From Maribacter sp. (GTDB lineage Bacteria; Bacteroidota; Bacteroidia; Flavobacteriales; Flavobacteriaceae): DNA of 6,048 bases. The notes under the pieces were generated by a model. It had not been told where the DNA came from. It worked only from the letters and a program-made list of their open reading frames with translations, and did no database searches. The stretch covers positions 1 to 6,048 of the forward strand of contig JAHHKH010000238.1 in the NCBI GenBank assembly GCA_018679695.1, given 5' to 3'. Positions 4,637 through 6,048 of this stretch are shown in pieces. How positions within the stretch are numbered: position 1 is the stretch's first letter; each line of letters starts with the position of its first letter. Made by a program: the position numbers and the translations under genes.

Positions 4637-5215
4637 TTATTGTCTACGATCGTCTTTTAGGGCCCAATAAATTCCTTTTACATCTTTCACCCAATTATCG
4701 TACATATAAATAAGCGTTATTTCTTCTATTGTTTCCAATACCCCGATAATTATCATCATGTAAAAAAGCCAGTATACAGGGGCAAAGAAAAGTGTAAAAA
4801 GTATAAAGACACTCTGTAATATTGCAGAGGATTTAGCCAAATAGGTATGGAATGCCGTAGTTTTACCATATTTATAGAAAGCCAAAATCATTTGAAGAAT
4901 GTACGGAACAAATGCGATTGGGATCAATACATAGTTGGCTGCTATGAACTCATATTCAAATACCAAAAGACCAATTAGACCTACTACAAATGTTATTTGA
5001 TCACCGATCGAATCTAATTGAGAGCCACGGGCACTGCTGATTTTTAGTTTTCTGGCCAGAAAACCATCGATGGCGTCAGTACTGTAACTAATCAATAGGA
5101 ACCAAGTGAAAAACTCCCTTTCCTGCAACCAGATCAATGATAGTAGCAAGGGTACGGCCAGAATCCGGTAAAATGAAAACCAATCGGCAATATTGAAATT
5201 TTTGAAATTTATCAT
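4637..5215 (-). CDS. CDP-alcohol phosphatidyltransferase family protein
   Basis: This is an integral membrane enzyme of phospholipid synthesis that transfers a phosphatidyl (or related) group from a CDP-linked donor to an alcohol. The full family motif D-x2-DG-x2-AR-x8-G-x3-D-x3-D is present: D47, D50, G51, A54, R55, G64, D68 and D72, the metal and CDP binding site. The protein has 192 residues and about six hydrophobic segments, close in size to PgsA, so a phosphatidylglycerophosphate synthase-like role is possible, but the alcohol substrate cannot be fixed from sequence. The ATG at 5215 (MINFKNF) is preferred over a TTG two codons upstream. It converges with mlaD, 46 bases apart, and diverges from the stress protein gene. 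Confidence 0.88.
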   Translation of the reverse strand: MINFKNFNIADWFSFYRILAVPLLLSLIWLQEREFFTWFLLISYSTDAIDGFLARKLKISSARGSQLDSIGDQITFVVGLIGLLVFEYEFIAANYVLIPIAFVPYILQMILAFYKYGKTTAFHTYLAKSSAILQSVFILFTLFFAPVYWLFYMMIIIGVLETIEEITLIYMYDNWVKDVKGIYWALKDDRRQ

Positions 5216-5310
5216 AATCAAATCTTATTCGTTCTTCCAATTTCCGAATGGCGGTCAACACTTTTGCGGGATTTATTTTACACCAGCATCAGAAAATCAA
5301 CTTAACAATC

Positions 5311-5318
5311 TAAAATTA
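5311..5318 (-). promoter_or_regulatory. Possible -7 box for the phosphatidyltransferase gene
   Basis: The minus strand reads TAATTTTA, five of six fixed positions of TAnnTTTG. Its centre is 33 bases from the centre of the dyad at 5342-5353. It would give a leader of about 90 bases, and the surrounding DNA is very AT-rich, so a chance match is quite possible. Confidence 0.25.
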
Positions 5319-5341
5319 AGAAAGAAGACTTTAAAAATAAA

Positions 5342-5353
5342 TGATAATTATCA
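5342..5353. promoter_or_regulatory. Perfect 12-bp palindrome, Crp/Fnr-type operator candidate
   Basis: TGATAATTATCA is fully self-complementary and fits the Fnr core TGAT-N4-ATCA (consensus TTGAT-N4-ATCAA) at eight of ten bases. It lies in the 223-base gap between the divergent phosphatidyltransferase and stress protein genes, about 91 bases from the latter's start codon. Confidence 0.45.
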
Positions 5354-5372
5354 CAAGATTAATTGAGCCAAC

Positions 5373-5384
5373 TGACCGTGATCA
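5373..5384. promoter_or_regulatory. Crp/Fnr-type operator candidate for the stress protein gene
   Basis: TGACCGTGATCA is another TGA-N6-TCA dyad. With the next base it shares TGACC-N3-ATCAT with the reverse complement of the site before mlaE. It lies 31 bases, close to three helix turns, from the palindrome at 5342-5353, and its centre is about 33 bases before a TAGATTG sequence at 5408-5414 that resembles a -7 box with one T missing. Confidence 0.4.
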
Positions 5385-5438
5385 TTTTTTACAATATGAC
5401 AATTTACTAGATTGATCATTGTTATAAAGAAAATAATA

Positions 5439-6048
5439 ATGAAAACAATTCTCTACGCCACTGATTATTCTGACAATTCGATTGCTGCATTGCAACTTGC
5501 CCATGCTTTTAGTAAAAAGTTAAAAAGTAAATTGTTGGTTTTACATGTATTTGATCTTTCTGTGACCATTGCGAGTACGGTGTCACTGTCCTATGCCCGG
5601 AAAAAGGCAAAGACCATTAAAGAGCATAAGGAACGTCTTAGCTCTTTCTGTGAGGGTCACTTAGGAGTTCAGACCGATAACTCTAATATAAGCCTAAAAG
5701 TAGTGGAAGGTGCGCCTGCGTGGGAATCAATAATCGATAGTGTGAACAAATTCAAGGTTGATCTGATTGTTGTAGGTAAAAAAGGTGAGAGCGCAATCAA
5801 GGAGGCTTTGCTCGGAAGTACAACCACTGCTTTAATAGAAAAGGCAGATTGCCCGGTATTGGCTGTTCCAGAAAGTCTTTCCCAAAAAGAAATCAACACT
5901 ATGGTTTATACAACTGATCTTGAAGAGGCAGATCTAAAGGCTATTGAGAATCTCGTAGGTATTGCAAAAGAATTCAAGGAATCGATCAATGTTGTTCATA
6001 TATCCACAAAAAATGAATATGCTGGTGAAGAACAAATGGAATGGTTCA
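5439..6048 (+). CDS. Tandem-domain universal stress protein (3' end beyond window)
   Basis: The open frame starts at the ATG at 5439 (MKTILYATDYSDNS) and runs 203 codons to the window end without a stop. The first UspA domain covers about residues 1-145, with the ATP-binding motif G-x2-G-x9-G-S at G113, G116, G126 and S127 and the closing strand CPVLAVP at 138-144. A second domain begins near 154 (MVYTTDLEEADLKAIENL), so this is a two-domain Usp, usually about 270-290 residues in this phylum. Such proteins act in the cytoplasm during starvation, stress or low oxygen, and some bind ATP. The start has no Shine-Dalgarno site but an AT-rich leader. Two Crp/Fnr-type dyads lie upstream. Confidence 0.9.
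   Translation, partial: MKTILYATDYSDNSIAALQLAHAFSKKLKSKLLVLHVFDLSVTIASTVSLSYARKKAKTIKEHKERLSSFCEGHLGVQTDNSNISLKVVEGAPAWESIIDSVNKFKVDLIVVGKKGESAIKEALLGSTTTALIEKADCPVLAVPESLSQKEINTMVYTTDLEEADLKAIENLVGIAKEFKESINVVHISTKNEYAGEEQMEWF

Overview
The window looks like chromosomal DNA of a Gram-negative member of the Bacteroidota, most likely a marine-type flavobacterium. The reasons are the low GC content, the general lack of Shine-Dalgarno sequences, -7 boxes resembling the TAnnTTTG consensus of that phylum, a small GIY-YIG nuclease gene beside a tRNA, and the protein families present. No plasmid, phage or CRISPR genes are visible. This taxonomic call is inference from style and gene content.

Left end (1-635), read on the minus strand: an intact tRNA-Leu(GAG), a terminator-like hairpin, a complete 84-residue GIY-YIG nuclease gene, a pair of GC-rich hairpins, a second copy of only the last 20 bases of the tRNA, the hairpin again, and the start of a second GIY-YIG gene that leaves the window. 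The two units repeat with a period of 379-380 bases and are almost identical. This looks like a tiny tandem element whose boundary is the 3' end of the tRNA.

Middle (636-1862, minus strand): a two-gene operon encodes a small HMA-fold protein without any cysteine, then a membrane-anchored L,D-transpeptidase (YkuD family). Divergent from it (2021-4590, plus strand) is a compact mlaE-mlaF-mlaD operon for a phospholipid-type ABC transporter. Its MCE subunit carries a long C-terminal tail of three 48-residue repeats.

Right end: a CDP-alcohol phosphatidyltransferase (4637-5215, minus strand) converges on mlaD and diverges from a tandem-domain universal stress protein (5439 to the window edge, plus strand).

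The most interesting non-coding signal is a set of four TGA-N6-TCA dyads of the Crp/Fnr type, two in each of the two divergent promoter regions. Each lies about 33 bases, centre to centre, from a -7-like box directed toward a different transcription unit. The inference is that one Crp/Fnr-family regulator coordinates envelope lipid transport, phospholipid synthesis, cell-wall remodelling and the stress protein. This would make the right-hand 4.4 kb an envelope-stress or low-oxygen regulon. That is a hypothesis from sequence only.
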